Shown one piece after another: positions 40,877 to 50,755 of a stretch of DNA of 64,000 nucleotides (positions within the stretch are counted from its first letter, which is position 1; each line of letters opens with the position of its first letter). The position numbers and the translations under genes are program-made. The stretch lies in NCBI GenBank assembly GCA_024362935.1, contig JANCRA010000007.1, positions 6,698,503-6,762,502 of the forward strand, in the 5' to 3' direction. Under the pieces are notes generated by a model. It made no database searches and had not been told where the DNA came from. It saw nothing but the letters and a program-made list of their open reading frames with translations. The DNA comes from Setophaga petechia. Taxonomy: Eukaryota; Chordata; Aves; Passeriformes; Parulidae.

Positions 40877-43800
40877 TATTGGCACTATGACTAAGAATGC
40901 TCCTACCAGCTCAGAGGCTCATTGCTTCTCTCCTTGTTTCCTCCTCACCTAGAGAAGCAGGTTACTATTAATAATAGCACTGAAGAATCACTCAAATATT
41001 TTTGTTTATAACTTCATGATGCTTTGTTTTAGCACAGTGGCAATACTCAATATTTCATTTAACACTGCTAGATCTTGAAGATTTGCATTGGCATTTAGCC
41101 ATCTGACACATTGTGTTTCCTAATATCTATTGTGTTCATTTAGCATCTTTCCCTGTCTAGCCACCAAAAAACCTCTGAATAAATCATCTTCCCAGCTCTG
41201 CTGCCCTGGTGAGCCAGTGAGCAAAGCTCCCCTCAGGTCAGGTCAGGTAGCTCCAAATCAGAATTTTTGAAATAATGACCTCCCCAATTAAAAAGGTGCC
41301 TTGAAGTGATGGATACATGCTACAGCAGAAGTCAGAAGAATAAGAGATTTCCTGCAATGAAAACCCTTACTTTTGGCTACTGTAGAAAAATGAAAACCAG
41401 TAAAGGCAAAGTAGAAGGAAGAGAGTCATAACTCTTCTGGATTTGCATCAAGTGTATATAAAAACCTATCACATTTCGTTCAGGCTTGCCCTGGATCATT
41501 AATAGGGCATCCTCACTAACTCCCATTCCAGGCAGGACAAATATTTACACATAATATATCTCAGCACATATAGCTTGTAGATATACATCAGCCATAATAC
41601 TAACTTAAAAGCAGGTTTCTGTTACTTTATGGCTCAAAAGACAATATTTTCTGGAGGAAATAAGAGACTGTCTTTGCTTTGATACTCTGTGGTTGCATTC
41701 AGTGACAGAAAATACATTTAAATATCCAGGGACAGGCATTGTTTTTAGAGACATCAAGTAGCTGGATTCATTGCAGACAAACCTGAGCCAGGCACAGAAC
41801 ATAAGTCTAGACTCTCATCTATCCTCAACAGACTGAGGAATATCTTCAGAAACAGAAAGGACTTGTAATAACATTCAAGCAGAAAGCATTTAATTCTAAA
41901 CACATTCTATCACACACATCTGTAATGGTCTTTGTAGCCTCCTATTATCACATATACTGAAGCATAAAGCAATCAAGCTAATTATTTTTCTTGCTTTGCA
42001 TTGTCCTATACTTTATAGTTCTTTTTACAAGAATTGCTTAGAGGTTATAATCACTACTCTGTGTATAATCACAGCTTCTGAAATGTTCCTCTGTCTGTTC
42101 AATCATCTGAAGCTTTACTTCTGTTCTGCCCAACAGCCTTGACCAAATGATCAGCAGTGATTTCCTAACATCCTTGATGAGTTCAAACATATTGATCCCA
42201 TCACCCTGCAGTCTTTTCTCAGAGATAAATAACTTCAGAGTTGTAAATGTTTTATTAATATTTATGCACCCTCATATCATATGCCATATGCCAAGCTTCC
42301 CTAAGCCAACACAATAAAAAAGTGAAAATTTACATGTATTTTGAGTAACTTTCTCCTTGTAAGGTCAGGGGACATTGTAAATGGGAGGTGCACTGCTACA
42401 ACCTATGGATCTATCACCCTTTAGTCTACTCCCTGTATAGGATTACACACTTAAAATTCACAGCTCACACTTCCCAAAACTCCAGTAAATCCAGAAAGAA
42501 TGTGGCTCAAACTATCCCCTTTCTATTAATGGCATAATGACAATCTGTTCTTTTTATCAGCATGAATCTTACTATCATGAATTATAACAAACACAAATCT
42601 CTGGAGATGCAAATTTTCACACAAGTTACTAAAATGTTGAAATGTATACAAAATACCAGTACATACATTTGGAAACCCCATCATATATAACAAGTCTCAG
42701 TAAGATATTATGGTTAGGACATCACATCCTATTGGTACCACAGCATACTCTTACATCATTATTTAAGCACAAGCATTGCTGTATTTCCACAGGCCACTGG
42801 AATTTAGATTAGTATCTCATTTTAAACACAAGGTATTTCACTTCAAAGATTTAGTAGATTTTATTTGCTCTAGACTACAGCAGTGGGTACCACACAGCAT
42901 TCATTCTCCTGTTAATGTTCTGCAATAATTGGTGTGAGCACAAATAATTGCCAGTTTGTCATCTTACAAGTAGATAACGTTTGTCAATCCAAAACTACAA
43001 AATACTCCATACAGGAAAAATTATGGCACTAATTGGAGTATCTGATCCTCAAATAAAATGGGGGTTTAGGGGAAGAAATTTGACAGAAAATCCAGAAAGC
43101 AGAAAAGCAACTGTTTTGGAAGTCTGGGGAGTATTTCAGATGTAAAAATTTGGTTAATTTTATTCCAGTACTCTGTTTCTAATGACCTGTCCATATTTTC
43201 ACGCTGTGAGGGCATGAAAAATTTAAAACTCCATGAAGGACAAGATAAAGTTCCTGAAGGTACCCACTGAAGTTGGGCAAGTCTGTTTTTGGTGTCTGGC
43301 CAGACCTGCAGATGCAGGAGCAGTTCCTGGACCTCACAGCTACTGGTGTCTGTCCTCTCTGACTTAGACACAACCCCTTCTTTGCAGAACCTGTCTGAAT
43401 GATGTCCTGCTCCAAACCTACCAACAAAGGGCTCTTGAGATGGTCCTCACCCCATTTGTTCCTAGTTCAGGCAACAGCACTGCTCCTTGAGAATTTATTT
43501 ATTCACAACCACATATGTATCAGATAGAGCAAATTTTTTTAAAACAATGAGTTAAGTTTCATTCTCTGTGTCACAAAAGCGACAAATTACTCAAGAAGGA
43601 AACTTCAACTGTAACACTCAATACAAGTACTTTTGCTTTAATTAAATTAAAATAAAATGTCACTAATATTGGTGGTGAACCATCTGATGGCCTTCACCTC
43701 TCTTAATTACAAGAAGGTAAAATGAGCTTCATGTTCGTATAAATTTCCTCTTTTACCTCAAATTTTGAGGAACAAAACCACCTCTTTTCTGTTATTTTAA

Positions 43801-44435
43801 CTTTCATTTCACCTTTCTATAGAGGAGGTGATTTACAGCCACAAATCACTAAAATGGTATCTGCCACTGTTACATTTTTCTGCTTCTTCAAAGCTGATTT
43901 CAGCATTTTTTGATGTCACAGGGTACAACGTTTTATTGACCAACAAAACATCCTGAAATACATTTCCATCTTCCTCCTATTGATTTTAGTCAAGCCTGGA
44001 AATCATTTCAAATCAGACATTTTACAGTCAGCCAGAACAATCTGGAACAGAAAACAACAGAATTGTTTTATGCACAAGTGGGCGCATGAAGGGCTCAAAA
44101 AACCACAAAATAACATCTGGGGGGTTTTACTCCAAACTCAATAAACAGGGTCTCACCCCCCAAAGAATCACTTCTCCACAGTCTGTCAAAGCACACAGAC
44201 AAGGTAAAAGACTGGAAAGAAATGCCTTAGAGTAGAAGATCTGAGGAGATCAATCCATTTGGATTATCAAATGAAAGGTTACATGGTGGCTTGATCACAG
44301 CCTCTGCCATCTACTAAAATTTGACAATCCTGGAATCCAGCATGCTAAAGTAGACCAGACTGAGGTCAAGGGCTGATGTGGATCTTCTGCAACTGGATGG
44401 TTTAAAAAAAAAACTTTCTCACTGCATTTTCTCAG
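40877..44435. other. Noncoding stretch, nothing recognised
   Basis: AT-rich DNA. A short triple direct repeat of 'aggtc' occurs at 41235-41248. No gene or named repeat can be supported. Confidence 0.55.
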
Positions 44436-44568
44436 TGGCTTTCAAATTGTTCTATTTGTGGAGATCTGAAAAACTCCAGAAGATGCAAACTTCACAAAAC
44501 TTTCCTATAAATACTTCAAGGCTACAAATGAAAGTATATCTACTCTTTTCTTGTGCTACTTTTCTTTG
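44436..44568 (+). other. Exon-like open segment, product unknown
   Basis: I see a good acceptor (ctttctcactgcattttctcag, ending at 44435), then 133 bp open in exactly one frame (43 full codons, two bases in front and two at the end), then a strong donor ttg|gtaagt with GT at 44569. The other two plus-strand frames hit stops. The translated residues are a lysine- and serine-containing stretch followed by a hydrophobic end, with no motif I recognise. A chance open frame of this length is not rare in AT-rich DNA, so the case rests on the two splice sites. It could be an exon of an unidentified transcript or nothing at all. Confidence 0.22.
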
Positions 44569-47394
44569 GTAAGTAAATGTAATATTAGGATCTAAAAACA
44601 GCACACAGACCACTGGTGTTATTCACTAGCACTTCGTTCAGAGAAGCTCAGGTGGTAAAAGAGCCCCCACTAACAAATCACTGGATCACCCTCATTGTCT
44701 CCAGTTCTGTGAGAGCTGCTAGGACAGGGGGAGGACACAAAACCATGCCACCAGAGATAATAAACACTTCAAAGGTCCTTTGGAGAAACAGCACCTGGAG
44801 AGGTATAAAGAAGATGATGCAGCAGGAAAAACCAGAAGAGCATAATGGCTCTGACTGGAATGGCCCCAAACCTACCAGGTGGCAGTAACATCCATTAAGA
44901 TGCATACTTTCTAACTTATGCAAATGGTGTTCCCTGCTTGATTTGTACCTCATATGATCTACCTCTCTCACTCCAGCTTTTACTCAATGGTAAAGAAAAC
45001 ACTAGGGAAAAACCCTGCATTGAAATTTGTGTCATTTTTGTAAGTGAAACCACAAAGAAAAATGTCTGGCATGCTAATCATTTCCAAAGCCTCCTAATTG
45101 TTTTCCAATGGAAGCTGATGATGACATGATGGCTCTCTGAAGACCTATATTCAGCAAAACTGCTTTCCCATTGTTTCATGCATTAACTATAAGCCTCAAG
45201 AACAGCCCTGCACTTTAGGAAGTATTTTCCATGCTACAAGCAAAAGTTTAATGTACAAAAAGTGAAGTTTATACCATACAAAGCTCTAGGAATTACTAAG
45301 CACACACAAAGCTACATCTAAAAGGGCAAGGCCTGCTGCCTCCTTCAGCATCTCCTGCCCAAAACTGCTCAGTACATATTAATGGGACAGGGCTTGGAAC
45401 AGCTCCACAGGCAACACAATGCTGTAAAGATCTGGTATGGAATACATGAAGATATTAGTTATTTATATGAAGTAATTTTCCTGTAACAATTGTGTTCATG
45501 TGCAAATCATTTCCATCTTTAAAAGCTTCCCCAAAACCGTGTAATTTCTGTCTAACAGACATAAGAGTCTTTGGTTCTTATACACAAAATCAAAGCAAGG
45601 ATCTAAAAGTTTAATACAGGATTGTCACAGAGTAGTAAGAATAAATACTATATTATATTCTTCTTTTAATTGCTGAATAAAATCGCTTCAATTGCTTCTG
45701 ACACCAATGTCATCAGATCTCATTTTTGAAGTCAAGATATGCCACCAAATTACTCAAAAGATTCATTTTTAATCTGAGCTGCAACTCCTATTAAAACTAA
45801 TATGTGTAACACTTCTCTAACATTAACCAGCAGAATAAGGCACACTAAGTACAAGGTACATGACCAAGGTAGAGAGTACAAAAGGTATACATGGAGCAGA
45901 CAGTTTTTAGTTTTAAATGTGAGGGGTTTGTTCATATAGAGGAGCAGTTCTTTTGAAAGATTCCTGCTGTTCATGCCTTGCAGCCATCAAGCCATAAGAA
46001 CTCTCAGTGTGACATTAAACAATGAGGGACCTCTTGTCCAATGCATGTCTAACCCCAGCAGTGAACTCTGTCAAATATACACCCCCACAATAGCATGAAA
46101 TGCTTCCTGTGATACCTCCATGGGGCTATTCAAAAAGCTAGACCTGATTCAGGAATGGGGCTTTTTTACCTTGCAGCCTGCACCTGATTTTTGTGGAACA
46201 ACCATTTAGCCAGGAATGGCAGAGTTTTCTATCTCAAATTGTGTCCAATTTAAATGAGTGATTCATTAAAACTGATTAAAAAGACTTAAAGAATATTTTA
46301 TAAACTACTAAATGTCAACATCAAGTCAAATTGTACTAGTTATTTGAAAACAATTATTCTGACATGCAAACAGAATTTTGTGAACATACAGACTCAGGAA
46401 AATTATTTTCCACACACAACCAAATACTGAACTATATTCCAAAACTGCCTTTTTGATTTGAGAAAAATTAAACCATTCAGAAGCAAAGAGATTTCTATTT
46501 AAATCTCAATTTCATTTTCCAGTGGACGATATAATCAAAGAAATTGCCCACATTAACAACAAAGGAAGCATTTAGAGCAGAGAAGTATTCATAGGGCAAT
46601 TAGTAATTGCAATGATAGACTCAGTCTAGTAGAAGCAGAGGGAATTTTGTCAAAGGTTAGACACAAGATATTTGATACAGCTGCCTCCTCTGCTGGTGTG
46701 GATCCAGGGAAGACTCACACCCAGCTCCCTGGCTACTTCTGCATTGCAATGGTTCAAAAGGAAACCTGAGGGAGGGGAGAGGAGCCAAATGAGGCAAGAG
46801 TAGAATTTTTCATTATCTCCACCACAACTTGAAGCAGGGAAAGGAATGGGAGAACAGGCCTCAAAAAGGGGGCTGCTACAGTAAGAATGTTCAATGAAAA
46901 GGCAGTTTTCTCAACACAGAGCATTGAAGAAGTAACAAGTGATGAATGTCTGAGGCCACTCCAGGTTCCTTGAAAAGTAATGAACCCCCATCTGTAAAGT
47001 CCCCCACAAACTCCCTAAGCCTAGAAACCATTTCTCTATTGCACAAAAGTTGTCTCTTCTCCAAGGGAAAGCAGGCAGCACTGTGAGGACACTTGAGAAC
47101 CATCCTCACCAACATTTAACTGCTTCCTCAGTCAATTGGCATCAATAACACGTGGACAGCAAGGAATGCTCACAAAGGTGGCAAATGGCCTTTACCCTGA
47201 GGTCTCCACAGAAAGGAAAAAAAATTCTATCTACTTTCAAGAGTGAGCACATACTGACATCAAATGGTGGAATAAAACTTCCTTCCCTGTTCTCTGTAGG
47301 GCATTGCCTGGTTTGGAATACCAGTTTCCAGCCTGAGCTATTTCCCTGAAGGTAATGCCCATCTACCCAGCATTTTATCCATTCTCCTCTGCCA
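44569..47394. other. Noncoding stretch with one CTCF-like site
   Basis: AT-rich sequence without a recognised gene. A CTCF-like word lies at 44871-44885. The open frames here lack domains. Confidence 0.5.
44871..44885 (+). promoter_or_regulatory. CTCF-like or E-box motif
   Basis: cctaccaggtggcag differs from the CTCF core form ccaccaggtggcag at one preferred base. It also contains caggtg, an E-box of the type bound by SNAI/ZEB factors, so the CTCF reading is not unique. Confidence 0.25.
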
Positions 47395-47640
47395 AAGGCT
47401 TCAGCTTGCTCTAATCAGGGGAAAATAAAACTAATTAAGGGGTGCATTTCTGTATTTGCCAGGAGAAACATGCTCATTTGTCTGACAGCTGTCATAATTC
47501 ATAACAACCGGAGTAATGGATAATGTGCATTTTACTCACTTAGATAACAATGATTAACACTGATCATTAACAACTCAAAGCATTAGTTAGACATGAGAGT
47601 GGCTAATCAATCTGACTCAAACTAGAGATAGCAAATTTAG
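47395..47640. promoter_or_regulatory. Possible enhancer around a TALE-type palindrome
   Basis: The 12-bp perfect palindrome tgacagctgtca (47483-47494) is the known paired site for TALE homeodomain proteins (MEIS, PKNOX, TGIF) and includes the E-box cagctg. Within 90 bp to its right are aacaatg (SOX-like), agataac (GATA-like) and tgattaac and gatcattaa (homeodomain-like). There is no reading frame of note and no repeat. The cluster is suggestive of a developmental enhancer, but conservation and activity are unknown. Confidence 0.3.
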
Positions 47641-48089
47641 TAGCAGATCAAAGTGAAAGCTTCCAGAAAATCAGAGCTTTTCCAAAACATTTGAACTTCC
47701 ACCATGTGTGCTGAATAGGGGCACCATTCAAGAGGCTCTTAATTATGTGACAAAGGTATAAGGCAAATCTAACAAAGCAACTGCTAAAAATGCAGAGGAG
47801 CAGTACTCTTCCACAGGTAAACCAGAGCCAGTAGGTTCTGACTGTCTGACATTCTTAAATAGTGAAAGGAAATCAGATCCCAGAATTTAAATCCAAAAAT
47901 ACAAACTGTGTATCTCTTCTGCAGGTTCTGTGCACCTGCATGAATCCATGCATCCACACACAGAGGATACTTGGCATACAGACACATATTTCTCACAAAA
48001 GCAGCCTTGTATCCCAGTACCACTAACACCTTGGACATTCACTACCAAGATCTCCACCCTGTATCAGAAAGGGGTTGCTCCTCTTGGTT
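47641..48089. other. Noncoding stretch, nothing recognised
   Basis: A short AT-rich interval leading into the degenerate CR1. The open frames crossing it have no support. Confidence 0.55.
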
Positions 48090-48480
48090 TTCCACTACTG
48101 AGGCTGAATCTGGATTACTGTGTCCTGATTTGGGCTCCCAAGCACAGGAAAGACATGGATGCACTGGAATGGGTCCAGTGGAGGGTTACTAAGATGATCA
48201 AGGGCTGCCACAGCAATTGAGAGAAGAGGCTGAGAGATGGGTTTGTTTAACCATCCAAAGAGGAAACCCAAGGGTGAATGTTAATGCTGCCAAACACCAC
48301 ATCAGAAGAAGTTCACAGAAAAGGTTATCAAACACTGGAATCATAACAAGTTGTGAAATACTCTATCCTTGGGCAGGACTTAGCCAATCTGATCTAACCT
48401 GGAAGTTGAAGCAAACCATGAAGCCAGCCATGTGGAAACAACCTCCCCATGAAAGTCATTCTGTGATTCTGTTGCCTGGA
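48090..48480 (+). mobile_element. CR1 LINE, old degenerate fragment
   Basis: 'tggattactgtgtcctgatt', 'gggctcccaagcacaggaaa', 'acatggatgcactggaatgg' and 'ttactaagatgatcaagggc' follow the CR1 consensus upstream of the 3' end. After that the match decays, and only a tail-like 'cattctgtgattctg' remains at 48463-48478. Many substitutions and internal losses make it older than the other copies. Two overlapping open frames here are fossil CR1 sequence. Confidence 0.8.
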
Positions 48481-49576
48481 ACACAACTTAGTTGTGATAA
48501 TTGAACACTTTCTACTACATTGTTCCATGCAGGCATTGTCCTTTGGAAAATAAAAATAGTCTAATAATAAATTAACAAGCAATCTGAAAATATGCTAGTT
48601 TAGGTATAAAAGTTATTAATTTAGATCCTCAAACTCTCCAAAATGAGGAAGAGATGGTCAACTAAACCAGAAGGAAATGTATCATGCATGAAGTCCTCTC
48701 AGTGTGTTGCACTCTTCAGCACTTAGTTTGGCTTTTAGTGCCTTTTAATTCCCTTTTTTTCTCTAATCTTACACTAAAGCTGTGCATAAATATACACTAA
48801 CATGCCTCAGAGCTACACCAAAAAAAAACTTATACAGAATCCACAGTGAAATAAATTAATCCCTGGCACTATGTCCTGTGTGTAATGACAGAAGGGATGA
48901 ATACAACCCAAGCACATGTAATTCCATGCCAGATGCAGCTCCTTTTTGGAGTCCTCTATTCCCTGATTTTCTTGCCACCTTCCAGCAGTGGGACTCCTGG
49001 TCAGCTCCAATTATTACATTTTCTCCAGAACTCCAGTCCTCTCTAATTTCATGGGTTTACAAGTTGACACCCTGTGTTCCATAGGAGTGGTCTGGCCTTA
49101 ATCTCAGTTTTCACACCAACTTCAGCCAGCAAATCCTTGCCCACTACTGTGTCAACTCAGCTGTTCCATGTTTCTTATTGCAAAAAAAAATTTACATCAA
49201 AACCCATTTCAGAGGAAAGGGCTGCAAAACCCAGGATTAACAGTTGGAGCCATCAGTGCATCATGAACCAATAGCTATGTGATTACCAGACTGATTCCTG
49301 CTCCAGGGACAGAATGCTCTCACACTGCAGTCACTACTCTTGGCCTTTGATCTGTGTGCGGACTCTTTAATCATGAGCACTTCTCAAGATGCAACTGGTA
49401 ATGCAAACAGTGGCTTAGTTAAATGCAGAAAATATTTTCAGCATAATAAAAATGTTCTCTCATGTTCCCAATGTAACAGATGTCCTGTTTAATTGCACTT
49501 GAAATGCAAAAATATTTGGAGTTTTGCATAATAATCAGAACAGAAAGTTGTATAATAAACAAAGTAAACGCTGTCT
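48481..49576. other. Noncoding stretch, nothing recognised
   Basis: AT-rich sequence between two CR1 fragments. No gene or other repeat family can be supported. Confidence 0.55.
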
Positions 49577-49865
49577 TCAGAGAATCCCAGAATGTTTTGG
49601 GTTGAAGGGACCTTAAAACTCATCCAGTGCCCAACCCCTGCCGTGGGCAAGGTCACCTTCCACTATCCCAGGTTGATCCAAGCCTCACCTAAACCAGCCT
49701 TCAACACTTGCAGGAATGGAGTAGTCACGGCTTCTCTGGGCATCCTGTGCCAGGGCCTCACCACCCTCATCTATTGGGATAACTCTGCCCTGTGACAGTG
49801 GGAAGCCATTCCCCTTGTCTCGACACTCCATCAGCTGTCCTGGAGCCCCTTTAGGCACTGGAGCT
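49577..49865 (-). mobile_element. CR1 LINE, 3' fragment, minus strand
   Basis: On the plus strand it reads as a reversed CR1 tail: 'cagagaatcccagaatgttt', 'gggttgaagggacc', 'caccttccactatcccaggt', 'ggcatcctgtgccagggcct', 'gacagtgggaagccattccc' and 'ctggagcccctttaggcact'. Homology stops near 49865. The element lies only about 600 bp from the CpG island, with its 3' end pointing away from it. Confidence 0.92.
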
Positions 49866-50439
49866 GAGGGGTTTTCTTTTGGAAGGGCAGAGATACTGTG
49901 AGATTTTGGCTGGGGGGTGAGGGGCTGGGCCCAGCTCCTCTCTCTCACTTTCTTTTGGGATCACAGGGGAGACAGGCTGCAGTTGCTGTTGGGAGGATTC
50001 GCCACCACTGCAGGGTTCCATCTCCTGCTGTCCTCTCCTACCATGAGGGAGGCCCTGCTTGTAAGAGCGGCCATTGCACGGGGACCTCATTAACACCCGC
50101 CCTCACTAGAAAGGACCCTCGCCATCTACTCAGGAGCCTCAGGGGGAAACCCAGGACCTCAACCCATCCAAGGGAGCCTCTCCTGGCTGCGTTCAGAAGC
50201 CAGTAGGCCGCTGCCCAACCCCACCATTTTTCTGCCATTGCTCTGGGATTTTCTCTACCCTGTAACCCCACACCCCTGCCTGCTGGAACACCACTTGGCT
50301 CCTGCTACAGCTGCCAAGTTTCTGCTACACTTGGTTTGTTAGCCCAGGTCTGCTCGCCTCTGCCGTTCCAGCTGCTCCAAGGTCCCTGCTACAGCTCATT
50401 TCTCCATCCAGAGGGGCACTGGGACTGACAGACCCCAGT
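49866..50439. other. GC-rich flank of the CpG island
   Basis: The sequence becomes GC-rich after the CR1 and leads into the island. Several overlapping open frames exist on both strands, as expected in GC-rich DNA where stop codons are scarce. None has a recognisable domain. Confidence 0.5.
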
Positions 50440-50483
50440 GAGTTCCCAAAGGAAGCCCCTTCTCCATCCCGCCCGGCCGCCAT
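50325..50483 (-). CDS. Possible short coding start in CpG island
   Basis: On the minus strand, an ATG at 50483-50481 sits in ggtgATGg, with G at -3 and G at +4. It starts a 52-codon frame that opens M-A-A-G-R-D-G-E-G, a composition common at vertebrate CpG-island gene starts, and ends at 50325. The same frame is also open upstream to about 50660. I recognise no domain, and no good donor is visible inside the frame. It may be a first coding exon, an upstream ORF, or simply a stop-poor GC-rich frame. Open frames also exist on the opposite strand over the same bases, which weakens the call. Confidence 0.2.
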   Translation of the reverse strand: MAAGRDGEGASFGNSLGSVSPSAPLDGEMSCSRDLGAAGTAEASRPGLTNQV

Positions 50484-50518
50484 CACCGCGTGAGGGGAGC
50501 GCGGCTGAGCTCGCGCCA

Positions 50519-50535
50519 CAGCGCCCCCTGCAGGC
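50519..50535 (-). promoter_or_regulatory. CTCF-like motif, site 1
   Basis: cagcgccccctgcaggc reads on the minus strand as gcctgcaggggggcgctg-type CTCF sequence (agggggcgct core intact). This closely fits the vertebrate consensus, including the downstream gcgct part. Confidence 0.55.
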
Positions 50536-50562
50536 GCGGGGGCCGTGCCCGGCCGGGAGCCA

Positions 50563-50580
50563 GCAGCGCCCCTGCTGGCC
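50563..50580 (-). promoter_or_regulatory. CTCF-like motif, site 2
   Basis: gcagcgcccctgctggcc reads on the minus strand as ggccagcaggggcgctgc, with a perfect ccagcagggg core but one G fewer before the cgct part. It has the same orientation as site 1 and starts 44 bp from it, forming a tandem pair. Confidence 0.5.
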
Positions 50581-50599
50581 GTGCCCGGAACTGCAGCGC

Positions 50600-50755
50600 A
50601 GGGAAAGCGCCGCGGCCCAGAGAGGCGGGGCTGGGTTTGTGCTCCGGCTGCTGCTGCCAATGCCCGGCTTTGTCTGCCTCGTTACACACACACACCAGTA
50701 AAGAACTGCCACTCCTGCTCCCACAGCTTTGCCTGAAAGCCCCCTAAATTCAAAG
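50600..50755 (+). ncRNA. Possible first exon running right from the island
   Basis: If transcription starts at or just after the GC box (50624-50631), a plus-strand first exon could end at 50755, where caaag|gtatgt forms a strong splice donor. No in-frame coding start that I trust lies in it, so it would be a 5' leader or a noncoding RNA exon. The left border is a guess. Confidence 0.25.

Larger units (their letters stand above)
50440..50690. promoter_or_regulatory. CpG island, candidate promoter
   Basis: This is the only dense CpG cluster in the window: I count about 23 CpG between 50468 and 50630, in a background where CpG is rare. It holds a GC box (ggcggggc, 50624-50631), an ETS-like ccggaa at 50585-50590, two CTCF-like motifs, a minus-strand ATG in good context at 50483 and, to the right, a plus-strand splice donor at 50755. 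In vertebrates this composition usually marks an unmethylated promoter. Direction is unclear and it may be bidirectional. It could also be an insulator or an orphan island. Confidence 0.75.

Noticed and set aside
50389..50747. Several overlapping frames on both strands of the CpG island
   Set aside because: GC-rich DNA has few stop codons, so frames open on both strands at once. Only the ATG at 50483 with good context is kept, and only weakly.
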